From Anthostomella pinea (taxonomy: Eukaryota; Ascomycota; Sordariomycetes; Xylariales; Xylariaceae): a DNA stretch of 64,000 nucleotides. Position 1 is the first letter of the stretch. Each line of letters opens with the position of its first letter. The DNA is taken from positions 4,092,001-4,156,000 of the forward strand of contig CAUWAG010000006.1 of the NCBI GenBank assembly GCA_963556695.1. The letters run 5' to 3'. The notes below the pieces were generated by a model. The model had not been told where the DNA came from. It saw only the letters and a list, made by a program, of their open reading frames with translations, and did no database searches. The position numbers and the translations under genes were made by a program. This document shows, piece after piece, positions 45,387 to 56,861 of the stretch.

Positions 45387-45934
45387 TCAAATCATTCCAT
45401 GGGTTGCATCGCGGATAATCACGCTGACAGGCACCCAGTTCTCCACCTCGTTCATCACCTCTTCCTTCAAGCGTTTGTTGAACTGTAACGCCTCGACCTT
45501 CAAGCAGCAAGCAACGACAAGGCACAGCGCGCCAGCCGCAAGCAAGATCTAAGAGAACCGATGTAACAGAACCGCACCGAAACATTCGTAACCGACTCAA
45601 TCACAAGCCCCGCAAGCGCCGGGTCCGAGCAAGCAAGGGCAGGCGACGCCGCGCTCTCGAGTAAGATTCGAAGCTCCTCATTCGTGTACTTCATGTCGCC
45701 CACGGCGTCACATAGCAGCTGGATTCCCACATTCTGGTACACGGCGCTAGAGACAGAAAGCGACAGCACGATAGCGCCGAGCTGGGCTATATTCGGCAGC
45801 GCCGCCGAGTCGAGCCGCTCCTCCGCGGGCAGGATCACCGAGCACACCGTATAACCGGCCTGGAAGATGAGCTCGAAGCCGGCACCGACGGGGGCCGAGT
45901 AGCCCGTTACCCTGGCCTCTGACGTATGGGACAT
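45387..45934 (-). pseudogene. C-terminal fragment of an MFS drug/toxin transporter
   Basis: Reads like the last three membrane segments of a 14-TM DHA2-type exporter: GAGFELIFQAGYTVCSVILP, then NIAQLGAIVLSLSVSSAVYQ with NVGIQLL, then the amphipathic loop of the family, and LAGLVIESVTNV. At 45577-45549 a 29-nt stretch with GT..AG ends breaks the frame; it is very short for an intron. After it the frame resumes with ILLAAGALCLVVACC and a charged cytosolic tail to TGA at 45387. Full transporters have about 520-580 residues; about 170 remain. Sequence upstream of about 45955 no longer matches the family, so the first 11 or so TM segments are gone. Confidence 0.65.
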
Positions 45935-46177
45935 GATCTTATGGACGCTGTCACTTATCGCGCCTGGATACTTGCCTCAACCTGCTGTCAGACATCTCAG
46001 GCGCTGGACCTGTGACTATCATGTCGGCCATGTATCTGAAATAATTTAGCCTCCCTTCTTGGTAAAGGGTGGAAAACACTCGTTGATCTTCGCATTCACG
46101 TTACTGACTCCTTGGGAGGTACTGTAGCAACATGCCCAGTCTCATTGATAAATTTACCAGAAACGCGGTACTGACCC

Positions 46178-49100
46178 TCAACTACTAGGTTCCCAACGCC
46201 AGGGATTTTCGAAGATATCCTCAGCCGTCTCTGGTGACCCCAGAGTGCCCATATTCTCTTGAAGTAGATGGTCTCTCCAATGATATACTTTTTGCTTCCA
46301 GACAGCGTCTTCCCAGTCCCTTGATTGATGTACGGCATCGTGCTTCGTGATTTCGGGCTCATCCATAATACTTTTCACGATCTCTGAACACTGGTCACCT
46401 TGTTCCTGCTCTTGTGTTCCGCCCTCGTCACCTTCATCCTCTTTCTTCACAATGACGACAATGACAACCATCTGCGTCTGGGCTATCGGACTCGATATCA
46501 CACGTCCCTTTCGGCGGCCATAGCGTGTCCTCCCAGTATGGACAGTGAGCCTCCCTGCCTTTCCAAAGGGCCTCGAAGTCTTTGCGACTGTAATAGCAGG
46601 TATATCTCGCCTTGCGCTGATATCCGTGGCGGAACTCAGCAATATAATACCCACAGCTCTGCAGTACTGCATCCCAGAGGTTGCCGGCGTAACTGCCAAA
46701 GTCGACTCATGGATCCTTATGCCCAGGTTCGACTACTGTATAGACAATATCCGAGGGTGTTCGTCCGCCGCATTGCGGGCGTTGACATCAGCCCCTTTTT
46801 CAACAAGAAATTTGATCGCACTGTAGTCCCCTCCGTTTGAGGCTGCACTATATGTCACATTCAGGTTGTACAGGCAGAGGTGCAGGCATGTTTCCCCATG
46901 ATGATCGCGGGCATGTATATCTGCACCCGAATCCAGCAGCGCGCCGAGGGCGTCCTTGGTGTACCCTTTATCTTCATTACTACATACTCGGAGGAAAGGC
47001 GGCAAGCCATCCGCGCACTTGAACTCGTTGATATGAGCGAAATATCCAACTGAATCTGGATGCCAAGCCAACCGAAGGGACACCTGCGAGATCGTTAGAC
47101 TGTTGTTTCGACGCCGTGTCTATTACTGAACAAACCCCATTGCCACCGGAGATAACCTCCTCCAGGAAAGGGCGACAATTTTGATCAATGGAAACCATAG
47201 GATCGGCACCTGCGTCCAGAAGAAGCCTGCGGCACCGATTCCACCTGGATAGTTGCTCAACATTGGTTGTTTCACAAAGCCCACGCTTTGTCTCTAATTG
47301 CAAAAGGCACCTACGTAATAGTCAGTACGTTTGCAATCTACTTTCCTTTCTCTTATCTTTCTGTGGATGGGGGTTTAGCGCGAAGTCAAAAGTGTTGATC
47401 GTACAATATGAAGTTGTCATCGTCGCTAAAGAAGATGTTGCCGATGCCCCGAGTCCCCGCTACCTGGTCAGCATCTAACCCATTGGTGAGCAGAAACTTG
47501 CACATCTCCGGTTGCTGAGTTGCATACTTGGGTATGTGGTGTAAGCAGCGTTCCCAACCTAGGGATCCTCCTACACTGGACCCTCATAAGTCTCCGTACA
47601 CCACCCGTCCAGCGTACGACGGTATATTCATCGAATTGGAATAAGCACACTGGAAGGAGCATCAAAAGTAACGTGTCGAACCAAAGCTGCTTGTTCCTGT
47701 ATGCTTATTCCGGTATTTGAAAATATGCCATGGTCAATATGAAAGATTATCAACATGGGCGTACGGAGACTTGCGAGGGCTGGGTGTATTTGGTATAGCA
47801 GGGCCACTCACAAACAAGAGCGACGCTCCATATTCATCATGATCGTGGAGAGAGGCCTCATTTCGATCCATCATCTCCCGAAGCTCGCGTAACCGCCCTT
47901 CGTGGACCAACTTAAACACAGGGGACCCTGCAGGCAGGACTTTATGTATTGTCAGTCTTGAGATGGAAGATACAGTACCCCTGAATCTCTCTTGGATTGT
48001 AGATGCCACAATCATGTGGTGTTTCTTCGGGTCATTGGGTAGGAATGATACTGTTATCGCATGTTCTACCCTTGCCATTTTCGACCGTTTGTGATCGCGT
48101 TCCGCGGTGCTCAATGATCCAACGAGTTTTCTCACCCTGTGAGATACTGTGCTAAGGGGGATGTCGAGCGCGGTGTGCGTATGCGATTTATGTGTGATTC
48201 TGACGTGTGGGCGCTTCTGTGCCGACTGACTTCTTGGATTCACGACCAGCTCAAGCTGCCCGAAATCGCGACCGGATCTTTGCAGTTCTGAACGGGCTTC
48301 TATCTGGTTGATAGTGCTATTTGTGAGACCTGCTGACACATCGCGGATCTGGCGTATAATGTGCCCTTGCTTCCAGGCCGAATCCAGGATGGCCCGGAGA
48401 TCCTGAATGATGTTCTCGGCTTGTGGGTCAGCATCAGCGAAGGTGTCGACAGCTCTATCCTTCTCGTGTATCAGGCCAGATAGTCTTTCGATGCTCTGAG
48501 TCAATCCATCGTCGGCACTTATGTCACTCTGAGGTGATGCTGAACCACCCACTATTTCCGTTGAATGGCCGTTCTTTCGTGATGATGTATCTATCAGAAG
48601 ACCCTTGATATCGCGGACCATATCGAGCATGGCACGTGTGTCCGGTGATGAAACAGACGACATGGTCATGATAGCCTCATGGACCGAACTTATACCACTG
48701 CGTACGATCTCTTCTTGTGACTTCAGCGCCATGTGCAGGCTGTCTCCGAAATTGTTGAAGTTCATGGTCTATAAGAATCCATGGGATTCCAGAGTGGTTT
48801 GCAGACTTCGTCCGAGATCATCGATGTTGGAAGCTTGTAGGTCTATTTGTTTCTGTATGATGCGGCCAATAGCTTTCATCGTTTGGCACAATTGAACGTC
48901 GCTTTTCTTCGAATCGTAGGCCATGTCGCTAGCTCCTCGATAAGTCATTGCTTGAGCTTGTAAGACACAATAGAGATAGTCCAGGCATAACGGTATTGCG
49001 GGTAAACTAACCTTGATATGATGTTCAGTCGCAAGCTGAGGCTCGCAGCGTGCCGGGTAACCTGGGCGCTGATCATGTCCAAACTCTTCTCGTCAAGGAA

Positions 49101-49418
49101 GGACTTGAACCTCTTCCACATGTTGCCGGTTGTCAACTCGTTTGACGAGAACTGAAGCTTCTGGACGGTATCTGCTACCGAGCTGAGCTCCTGGACGCAT
49201 AGCCCTATGTGTCCTGCCAAAGAGGCGTCGTGAACAGCCGCCTGAGAGTGCCGGAGCTGCTCCAGGATCCAGTGAAGCTGATTGACATCGTTCGCAACTC
49301 TTTGGACAATTGCAGGCCCGTCCTTGATTGTGGATAGCGTCTTGTAGACATTCTTGGCGAGCTGCAGTCCGATCACGACGAATGCGGCCACGTTAGCTCC
49401 CGCCCCGATGGCCTCCAT
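46178..49418 (-). pseudogene. Decayed ankyrin-repeat gene with fungal HeLo/STAND-type N-terminus
   Basis: Starts at ATG 49418 with MEAIGAGANVAAFVVIGLQL, the hydrophobic N-terminal helix of fungal NLR-like/ankyrin proteins. Likely exons: 49418-49012, 48928-47812, 47526-47405, 47310-47127, 47084-about 46770, then degraded exon sequence to 46178. The middle is coiled; then come ankyrin-like pieces (FKLVHEGRLRELREMMDRN, YATQQPEMCKFLLTNGLDAD, CRRLLLDAGADPMVSI, ALGALLDSGADIHARDHHGE, IKFLVEKGADVNARN). Lesions: in-frame TAG at 48769-48771; a one-base frameshift near 46770 between GADVNARN and GGRTPSDIVYT; a TGA just before VDFGSYAGNLWDAVLQSCGY; and another frame change near 46450 before WEDAVWKQKVYHWRD. 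The intron 47811-47527 contains MITE copy 3. Intact relatives are thought to act in non-self recognition; this copy should be dead unless the lesions are assembly errors. Confidence 0.65.
47572..47788. mobile_element. MITE copy 3, inside an intron of the ankyrin pseudogene
   Basis: A 217-bp copy with TA at both ends; left terminus TACACTGGACCCTCATAAG, right terminus in reverse complement TACACCCAGCCCTCGCAAG, both running into TCTCCGTAC. The interior keeps GGAATAAGCA and TGCTTATTCC, but the rest differs from copies 1 and 2. Removing it leaves a 68-nt intron, the normal size here. Confidence 0.88.
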
Positions 49419-50248
49419 CGTATGACAACTCCAGGTTTCGGGGCAAAGCGACTTCGGGGTTGTCGGAAGAGTGCTGACGTGTAGGATTTGGGATGAATGA
49501 TGAGGGTGCCAGGCTCTTGGGTGTCTCGCCGCTCTCGCGAGCGATTTGGCTGTCGCGTCTCTTCGCAGGTTAAACCGAGTAAAATCGCAAGAGTGACACC
49601 TCGTGGCAGATGGGAAGCATCTCAAAATAAGGCTGGGTCAATTGCCATCAATGCCCGAAGGCTCGAGTCATACCTCATGCAGGCTGATGCTCGAAGAACT
49701 CGACTGGCGACAGAGCCTTGCGGTACGCCTACCATATATGGACGCCACCTATATGGACGCCACCAATAACCTTAGGTATGGAAACTTCGCGGGGCGTGCA
49801 GGAAGACCGGGATCGGTGGTCACGGTCTCGATCTCGATCTCATCAGTCACTGGGCACGCGGTCACACCTGCTTGATTGCTGAGACGCCGTAAATGGCACC
49901 TTCCCACAATCCGGGCGTTCTTTCCCGACAGCGGTTACAAGTACTTCAGTAGGTGCCTATCCTACTTACAAAACTTCAAACCTTCAAAACTTGTTAGGTC
50001 CTTATCACAAGTCGGGCAAGGCTAGGGGCGTAAGACTGTTGAAAGCACGATTTGCACCATGAGGATACGAATAGGGACAGTGAACCACTCCATGAAAATT
50101 ATCATTATCTCCAGCTCCCGAGGTCTGCTGGTGTGTCGTCGATCGACCGCCCGGCCGCCCCTAACCTCCCAATCCAACGCCTATTGCCTCAAGTACCTAA
50201 ACCCGTGGCAACAAAGAGCAAAGATACCCCCCCCACTCATAAACCCCT
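49419..50248. other. Promoter side of the ankyrin pseudogene; intergenic
   Basis: No gene. A tandem TATGGACGCCACC duplication lies at about 49736-49764. Otherwise nothing recognised. Confidence 0.5.
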
Positions 50249-50808
50249 TTATTTGAAGGTCTGCTGTCTCCGCAATTCATCACGAGAAACATTCTGCCCA
50301 TCCCGCGGCCTACTATAATCCACCGGTCCCATCTGCACCGTAGCGCCACCAGCCGCAGCCATCCGCTCACGTATACTCTGCTTCGCCCCGTACCCAGCCC
50401 CAGCCCCAGCTCTGCCGCCAGGCAGCATCCCCCTAAGCGTGAACTCCGGATTGCGCCGCCGCTTGAACAGGTACGCTCCCACCAGGCCCAGTACCAAGAC
50501 CCTGAAGAGCACCGGCAGAACGATGGCCAAGACGTCGGGCCCACTCGACTTCGCGCGCACGAGCTGCACATGCGGTCCAGGGGTGAGGGTCTCGTTCCCG
50601 CTGGCCGTGTCGACGAGGGCGAGCGTGTCTTGCCCGTTCGCGCGGTAGGTGTCTAGGATCTGCCATGAGTACTTGCCGTCGCCGGCTCGTAGGTCGGGCA
50701 CGGCGAAGCCGTCCTGGCCTTCTTCTGTTTTGCCGTCCAGGGGGTGGAAGATGCCGCTTAATTAGATAAAGGCGTCGTCTTGTGCCTTTTGGTAGCTTTC
50801 CCAGATGC
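50249..50808 (-). pseudogene. 5'-truncated membrane-protein gene at the edge of the AT-rich block
   Basis: The frame runs from an AG-preceded start near 50808 (IWESYQKAQDDAFI), meets TAA at 50762-50764, and goes on in the same frame with LSGIFHPLDGKTEEGQDGF, GKYSWQILDTYRANGQDTLA, a TM segment (VLAIVLPVLFRVLVLGLVGA) and a basic then Gly-rich cytosolic tail (KRRRNPEF ... RDELRRQQTFK). This is the shape of a type I protein whose signal peptide and most of the lumenal part are missing. Upstream sequence is non-coding and grades into the AT-rich repeat block, so loss by rearrangement or repeat insertion is likely. The TAA may be a nonsense mutation. Family not named. Confidence 0.55.
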
Positions 50809-52004
50809 TGACAAATCACAAGTCTTGTTGTAATCTATCAGTGGTCTGGGTGGTGCTTGATTAAAAGGTCGGATAGAAAGGATTCCATCCGAGATGTATC
50901 TAAATACCCAAATTACAGTGGTGAGGTACCTGGGGCAACAAAGGGTTGCCAGGCAGCCTTCATCAGGTAACCTCCAACATATCTGGTGGGGTTCCAGAAT
51001 ACTCCATATGGGTCCATGCACTGGATCCACAGTCTGAGCCGAATTTTTTTAGGTCCCAGGTTACTGCTAATTGTTAGTGGATAGTATTGCATGCTTAAAC
51101 GATACACGCACTTTTGTAAGTTGAGCCCGAGTTTGGCTTGCTGCCATTAGTTAGCTGGCAGAAGGGGGCCAGGTCGCCATTGAAATTGTTGCACATCGTC
51201 AGATTTTCTTATTATGCATGGATGATTATGCAGGCTAATTCGGGGTCTTCACGCAAAAGTTAGAGTTTCAATCCGACAAGCCGGATTGGACCGAGAGGAA
51301 ATCCAGCCTATATATTAACGGAGTCGTGCAAAGGATAAAGAGGGGGATCGCTGCATCGTGTGCGATCTGCAACACAACATGTCATCCCAGAATAAGGTGC
51401 AAATAAAAATTTCCCTTCAGCGTCACTATTAAATCAAGCCGATTTAATTGATTTAATGGCTTGATTTAGCTTAATGTGATTAAATCGAGATTTTTACGAT
51501 ACTTACAAGTTAACTACACTTTTTTAAAAATTTAACCCTAGTTAAGTAAGCTTTAAACCCTCTTTAATGTTTATACAAAAACTCGTTTTATATAATATTA
51601 GAGCTTGAAAAGCTTTGAAATCCTTTTTTCAACTTTAACTAGTAATGTTAAGACTTTATTATAACTTATTAATATAGCTAGTTAATCCTACTCGTAAACT
51701 TTACAAGGTATTGAACGGTTCTTTTAATCTTTTTTTAAATATACTTTATAAAGCTGATTTGTAATTAAATATTATATAATTACATAATAAATAAATATCT
51801 TAAACTCGTATAGCTTTTAAAGTAATTATCATATCAAAAGCATTACATTTTAAGCATTTTTTCTTCTTCTTTCTTTTGCGTTATTTGTACGGCTTTTCTT
51901 TTCTTTTTAACTTTCAATATCATTTATATTTTTATTATCTAATTTTTATTTACTTAATTATATTACTTCTAAGCTTTGCTTCGCTTTTGCGTATTAATAT
52001 ATAC

Positions 52005-52206
52005 TGTGGGAACAGGCTTGAACGATCAATTATAATACTCGAGTATGGGGTCAAGGTTATGATGTTGCTGATGGTTGGATTGAGAAGTCCAGCTGGACCT
52101 GCAGGTCTGGCTAAGTGACCTCACAATCCGGTATCTAATCTCTTATCTAATCATACATGTGGGTTTTGTATGGATGGTTTGACTGTGGAATCACATGGAT
52201 CTAACA
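52005..52206. mobile_element. Solo-LTR-like element, family A copy 1
   Basis: A 202-bp island beginning TGTGGGAACAGGCTTGAACG and ending GGATCTAACA, flanked by the 5-bp duplication TATAC on both sides (52000-52004 and 52207-52211). TG...CA ends and a 5-bp target duplication are the marks of an LTR. It is about 90 percent identical by eye to copy 2 at 55654. No coding part is attached, so it is a solo LTR or a very small non-autonomous element. Confidence 0.8.
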
Positions 52207-54694
52207 TATACGTTAATATGCCTCAAAATATCACGATATAATAATAAATCGAAACTTAAAGCAGTTTAATCTTCAAAAACGCAACTTAGTAGCAGCTTTT
52301 TTTTAAATCTTGTTAAATAAAATTAAATAGATCTTTACTACGCAATTTAAAAAACCAACATTTTATATAACATATTCTCTTTTAACTAACATTTTTATTC
52401 TATTATGAACCGAAAGAATGAATATACTATTAAAAATAAGGTAATTTTTATTACATTTATAATAATGCCCGCTTTATAAAGGTCTTTACCGGTCTAATAA
52501 CTAAAAGCGTTATAAACTATTTAAAAATTAAAAAACCTTGAAAATACTTTTTGGGAAATAGTTTTATTATTTAAAACATTTAATTTTAATGTTTTTTTAA
52601 CTAATATACGTTTAAGTTAGTGTGATACGGACTTTGAGCGGGTATAAGTGTAAATATAATAAGCGTTGGAAGAAAAGTTAATTCGAAAGGTGAAATGGCC
52701 CGATACGTAATTTATTTAATAAGCTTAAAGCACGTTTCAACTTATCAAATTTACTTATAATAAATAATATCGGTTATTTCTCTTACTTTTTATATAGATG
52801 TTGTATAGTTTATAATAATCTTTAAAACCCCTTTTAATACTGGTTTAAATACGGCAGGTATAAAACACGGCACCGTATTGTTTAGCCGAAAATTATTAAT
52901 TGTACCCGTATTAATAATTAATTTATATAAGTAGATACACACCTTAGACTCTTTAATTAAATTTCAACCTAAACGACTTATATACGTTAATATATACCGT
53001 AAATATAATCTTTTAACTTCCTTTACTTTTTAGTACAATTTTTTCATATAATAGCGTATTAAATAACCTTTATTTTAATGGTGTTATTTTGGAAACTCGC
53101 GCTTATTAGCTAAATAACAAGGTGTGTAAAAACTTAAAGCCATGTTATATTATTTCTCATCAAGGTCCAATCGGCTTTTAACTTAAAAGTAGTTAAAACG
53201 GTATATATATAAATAATTGCTTATGTTATATATATGTAACATGAATATTATTAACAAATATTATACTAAGACACGTTAAAAGTTGTAAATTTTAAACGCT
53301 TATTTTTTATTACGGTTATATTACGTTTATAATTACGAGTTTTATGATATTTATTATCAAGCTTTTTATTACGCTTATATTATTTTTAAGATTATACTAG
53401 TATAATTATTTAAAAAGTAATACACCCGGTACGAAAATCGCTTTATAACATGTAGGCCGTTAAACGAGAGTAATACTAACATTAATATCTGTTTAAAAAA
53501 GCCTTTTACCCGCTTTAAAATAATTGTTTTTTTATTACTTATAAGTATAAAGTTATATTAAAGTTAAAACTACTTACTCTCTTTTTTAAGCTTGTTTTAA
53601 TAAATTACCTAGCTTTAAAAATAAACATAACTTGTTATTAAATGTTAAAATATCATCTTAACTTAAAGTAGAGACTATCAAGAAGTACTACTTAATTTCA
53701 TCGTTAAAAATATCGGCGTACTTATAAAATCCTTATTAATATATTATATTTACGATATTAAGCTATTTAGCTCTTTTTTAATATCAAAGACTTTATAAGG
53801 CCTGTTTTAAAGGTAAATACTAGCTTTTCTACAGATTATAAAAAGCTATTAAAAGCATTAAGTTTTATCATAAAAAGAAACTGGCCGTTTAAAAAGCGGT
53901 TAAATAAATACGAGTATTTAGTTATTATATAAAGTAAATCTTACCGGTTAAAGCTTTAATTAATACTTATATTAACTAATTGAGTGCGTTTACTAGTCAT
54001 TCAATACTATTATAATTAAAAAATAAATAATATCTATACATTTTAATTGATTACTCTTCCAGTTTTTTAATAAGTAGCTTATATAAAAAAGCTAGCAGGC
54101 TATTATAAAATTACCGATACATAGTCGACTTTAAAGACTATTTATGTACTACGTTTAATAACTTACATTATAAAAGATATATGTTTTTATACTCAAAATC
54201 AAACTTAAAAGCGCTTTTTATTAAATATTTTTATTACGTGAACCTTTTAATTTTTTTAATATATATTAATATATGTTAAATAACGTAAATAAAGAGGTAT
54301 ATTACGTTATAAGTAAATAGTTTTAAAGGATTATAAAGGCTGTTTTAAGCCAATATATCCTTTTATCTTTATAACGTTATTTTCAAAGTTAAAAATACCC
54401 GAGTAAAGTTAATTAGTAACTTAACGTAGTCAGGTTAATCGATTATATTTAATACGTATATATTGTTAAAATGATTAAAAGCTTTTCCAATAAGGCTGTC
54501 CGTATTAATATCAACTTAGCTTATTCTTTACCTCAAAAAGCGAAAAAAACAGCTGTTAATACTTTTTATAAAACTAATTAAAATGTAGTTTTGACCGTTA
54601 AACGTCTAATTTAATCATTATTTTAACTTTAAAGAAACGATATGTTTATTTCTCTATATTAAAATAGTTTAACTTATAATAAAGATTAACAAGA

Positions 54695-54949
54695 TGTCAC
54701 GATTCCGTAAATGTATTGCAAGGATACAGGGACCATTATTAACTATTGACGTATAACAAACTCTGGTTGAAGGAAAACAAAGATCTGGAGATGCACCCGA
54801 ATTGGTGGGTAGCTAGATGTGGGCAGTCGTCCCCCACCAGACCCACCAGGGCATAGATCAACCTATCGTCCGATCATTCACGTGCTTAGTCACGTGACCG
54901 GGGACTATAAGGACCATTCCTAGACTTGATGGATGGTGGAACCATCATA
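54695..54949. mobile_element. Solo-LTR-like element, family B
   Basis: A 255-bp GC-normal island in the AT-rich block, from TGTCACGATTCCG to GGAACCATCATA, with CAAGA on both sides (54690-54694 and 54950-54954). The 5-bp duplication is perfect; the right end is TA rather than CA. Two CACGTG sites lie near the right end. Not similar to family A. Confidence 0.6.
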
Positions 54950-55653
54950 CAAGAGTTAATTTAACGAAGAAGTGCTTAGGTTTATTTAGTCCGGGTATAA
55001 TAAAACATGCGTTAAAATATGGTTTAGTTTTTTTTAATGAGTTTTTGTATGTAATACGTCCAATATAAAGTACTTAGTCTGATAAAAGGTGGTTTTATCA
55101 TTTAAAAGATTTATATTAAGGATTTATTATTTAACTTTTATACATATTTTTATAAAGTTGAAGTGGTATATATAATTAACAACTTACAATAGATTTACAG
55201 TTGTAAGGTTTTTATTTATTAAGTTGTAAGTTTTAATTACTAAGCTTTAAAAAAGGTTTGAAATGCATGTTCAAAGCTGTTGATAATACCTTTAAAATGT
55301 ATTATAATGCTTTTTAAAAGATTATTTCGGCTTTAAGCTTTAAAGTTTGATAAAGCTTATTTAACTTTTCGGCCAAGTAAAAAAATTGTTTTTAAATACT
55401 TATAAGGTTAAGTTTTAATGTTATTACTAAAGATTTAATAAGGTTTACCGGTATGTTGAATTACGCAAAGTAACTCAATATACTTTAAAGAAGTAATAAG
55501 GTAAATTAAATAAGTTATTTGATTTTATAAAAAATTTTCAAGATAAAAACCGGACGTACTTTAATATAACAAGTTAAAACTGTTAAACACGCATTTTTAA
55601 TTAACGGGTTGATATACCAAGGCTAAGATATTAACTTTATTTATATGTCTTAT

Positions 55654-55857
55654 TGTTGGAACAGGCTTGAACGATCAATCATAATACTCGAGTATGGGGT
55701 CAAGGTCATGATGTTGCTGATGGTTGGATTGAGAGGAATCTAGCTGGACTCGAAGGTCTGGCCAAGTGCCCTCTCAATCCACTATCTTATCTTATCTAAT
55801 CATACATATGGGTCCTGGTATAGATGGTTTGCAGTCTGGAATCGCATGGATCCAACA
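55654..55857. mobile_element. Solo-LTR-like element, family A copy 2
   Basis: A 204-bp copy with perfect TGTTGG...CCAACA ends and the duplication CTTAT on both sides (55649-55653 and 55858-55862). It has the same body as copy 1 (GAACAGGCTTGAACGATCAA, ACTCGAGTATGGGGTCAAGG). Since each copy has its own target duplication, they are independent insertions, not the two LTRs of one element. Confidence 0.85.
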
Positions 55858-56610
55858 CTTATTACTTTTATTACTTAATAAAATATACGATTTAAGTTTT
55901 TGATATGTCTTTTTTAAATACAAGTGCTTTTTTATAAGTTTTATAACAAGTAATGTATTTGTATAAAAACCTAAGTTATAATATAATAAAATTATAATAT
56001 AAGATTAAGCTTGATCAGAAAAGCTTAGCGTTTAAAGGTGTATAATATAATATTATATAATAATATATTTAAAAAGCCGGGTTATTTAACGTTTAATGAG
56101 GTGCTAATGTTAAAAAAACCGGAGGTTGTATGAATAATATTAATAGCCGGTTAAAATAACGTATAAAAACGAATATAAGACTAATAAAAAGCATATAAAG
56201 AAAGATGTACTTTAATATACTTTATATATTGAGAAGGAAATATATCTTACTAGGTAATATTTAATTAACTAAAACAATAGCACGCGTAATAACGGTATGT
56301 ATTCGAAGATAATAATATATAAAGGTAGTTAAATGTATATAAGAAAAGATACAGCCTAATATTATTAAGTTTAAAAATTAGTATTATACTAGCTTACATA
56401 TAAACTATAAACCTAATTAAGTAAGATAGCAGTTTAAAGCGCCGTTTAACCGCAGCTAGTATATAAGCCCATGTTAAAATCTCGAACCTTTTAGCCGGGG
56501 TATATATATATAAACCATTTTTCAACCTCGCAATCCTTTATTACTTTCTCGATTAAATTTTTAACCCTTTATTTAATAAACACGATATTTCTTTTCGTTA
56601 TAATCGATAT

Positions 56611-56861
56611 TGTGAAGTTCAGAGGTTCAGATAGGGTCAAGATGGTATGGATTAGGTTTGGTGGCTTAGTTATGGATCTATGGGAGATATTCCCATTTAA
56701 ATACAGCTGTGGGAGCCCGTTGATATCCGGCTGCCTGACAGCAGATAACAGTCCTGCCAGTGGTCACCACAATGGACCTTTCACCCGCTTTGGGTCCCTT
56801 TCACCCCTTTCAGCCTGCTGCCAGCTGCAGCACACACCTGATAAACACCAATATTCTCACA
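56611..56861. mobile_element. Solo-LTR-like element, family C
   Basis: A 251-bp GC-normal island with TGTGA...TCACA inverted ends. Flanks are GATAT on the left (56606-56610) and GATTT on the right (56862-56866), a 5-bp duplication with one mismatch. The small ORF inside is incidental. Confidence 0.55.

Noticed and set aside
48725..48768. A short intron removing the TAG at 48769-48771 in the ankyrin pseudogene
   Set aside because: The only GT nearby (GTCTGC) would shift the frame when joined to the ATAG acceptor.
52005..55857. Reading the two family A repeats as paired LTRs of one 3.8-kb retrotransposon
   Set aside because: Each copy has its own, different 5-bp target duplication (TATAC and CTTAT), which a single element would not have.
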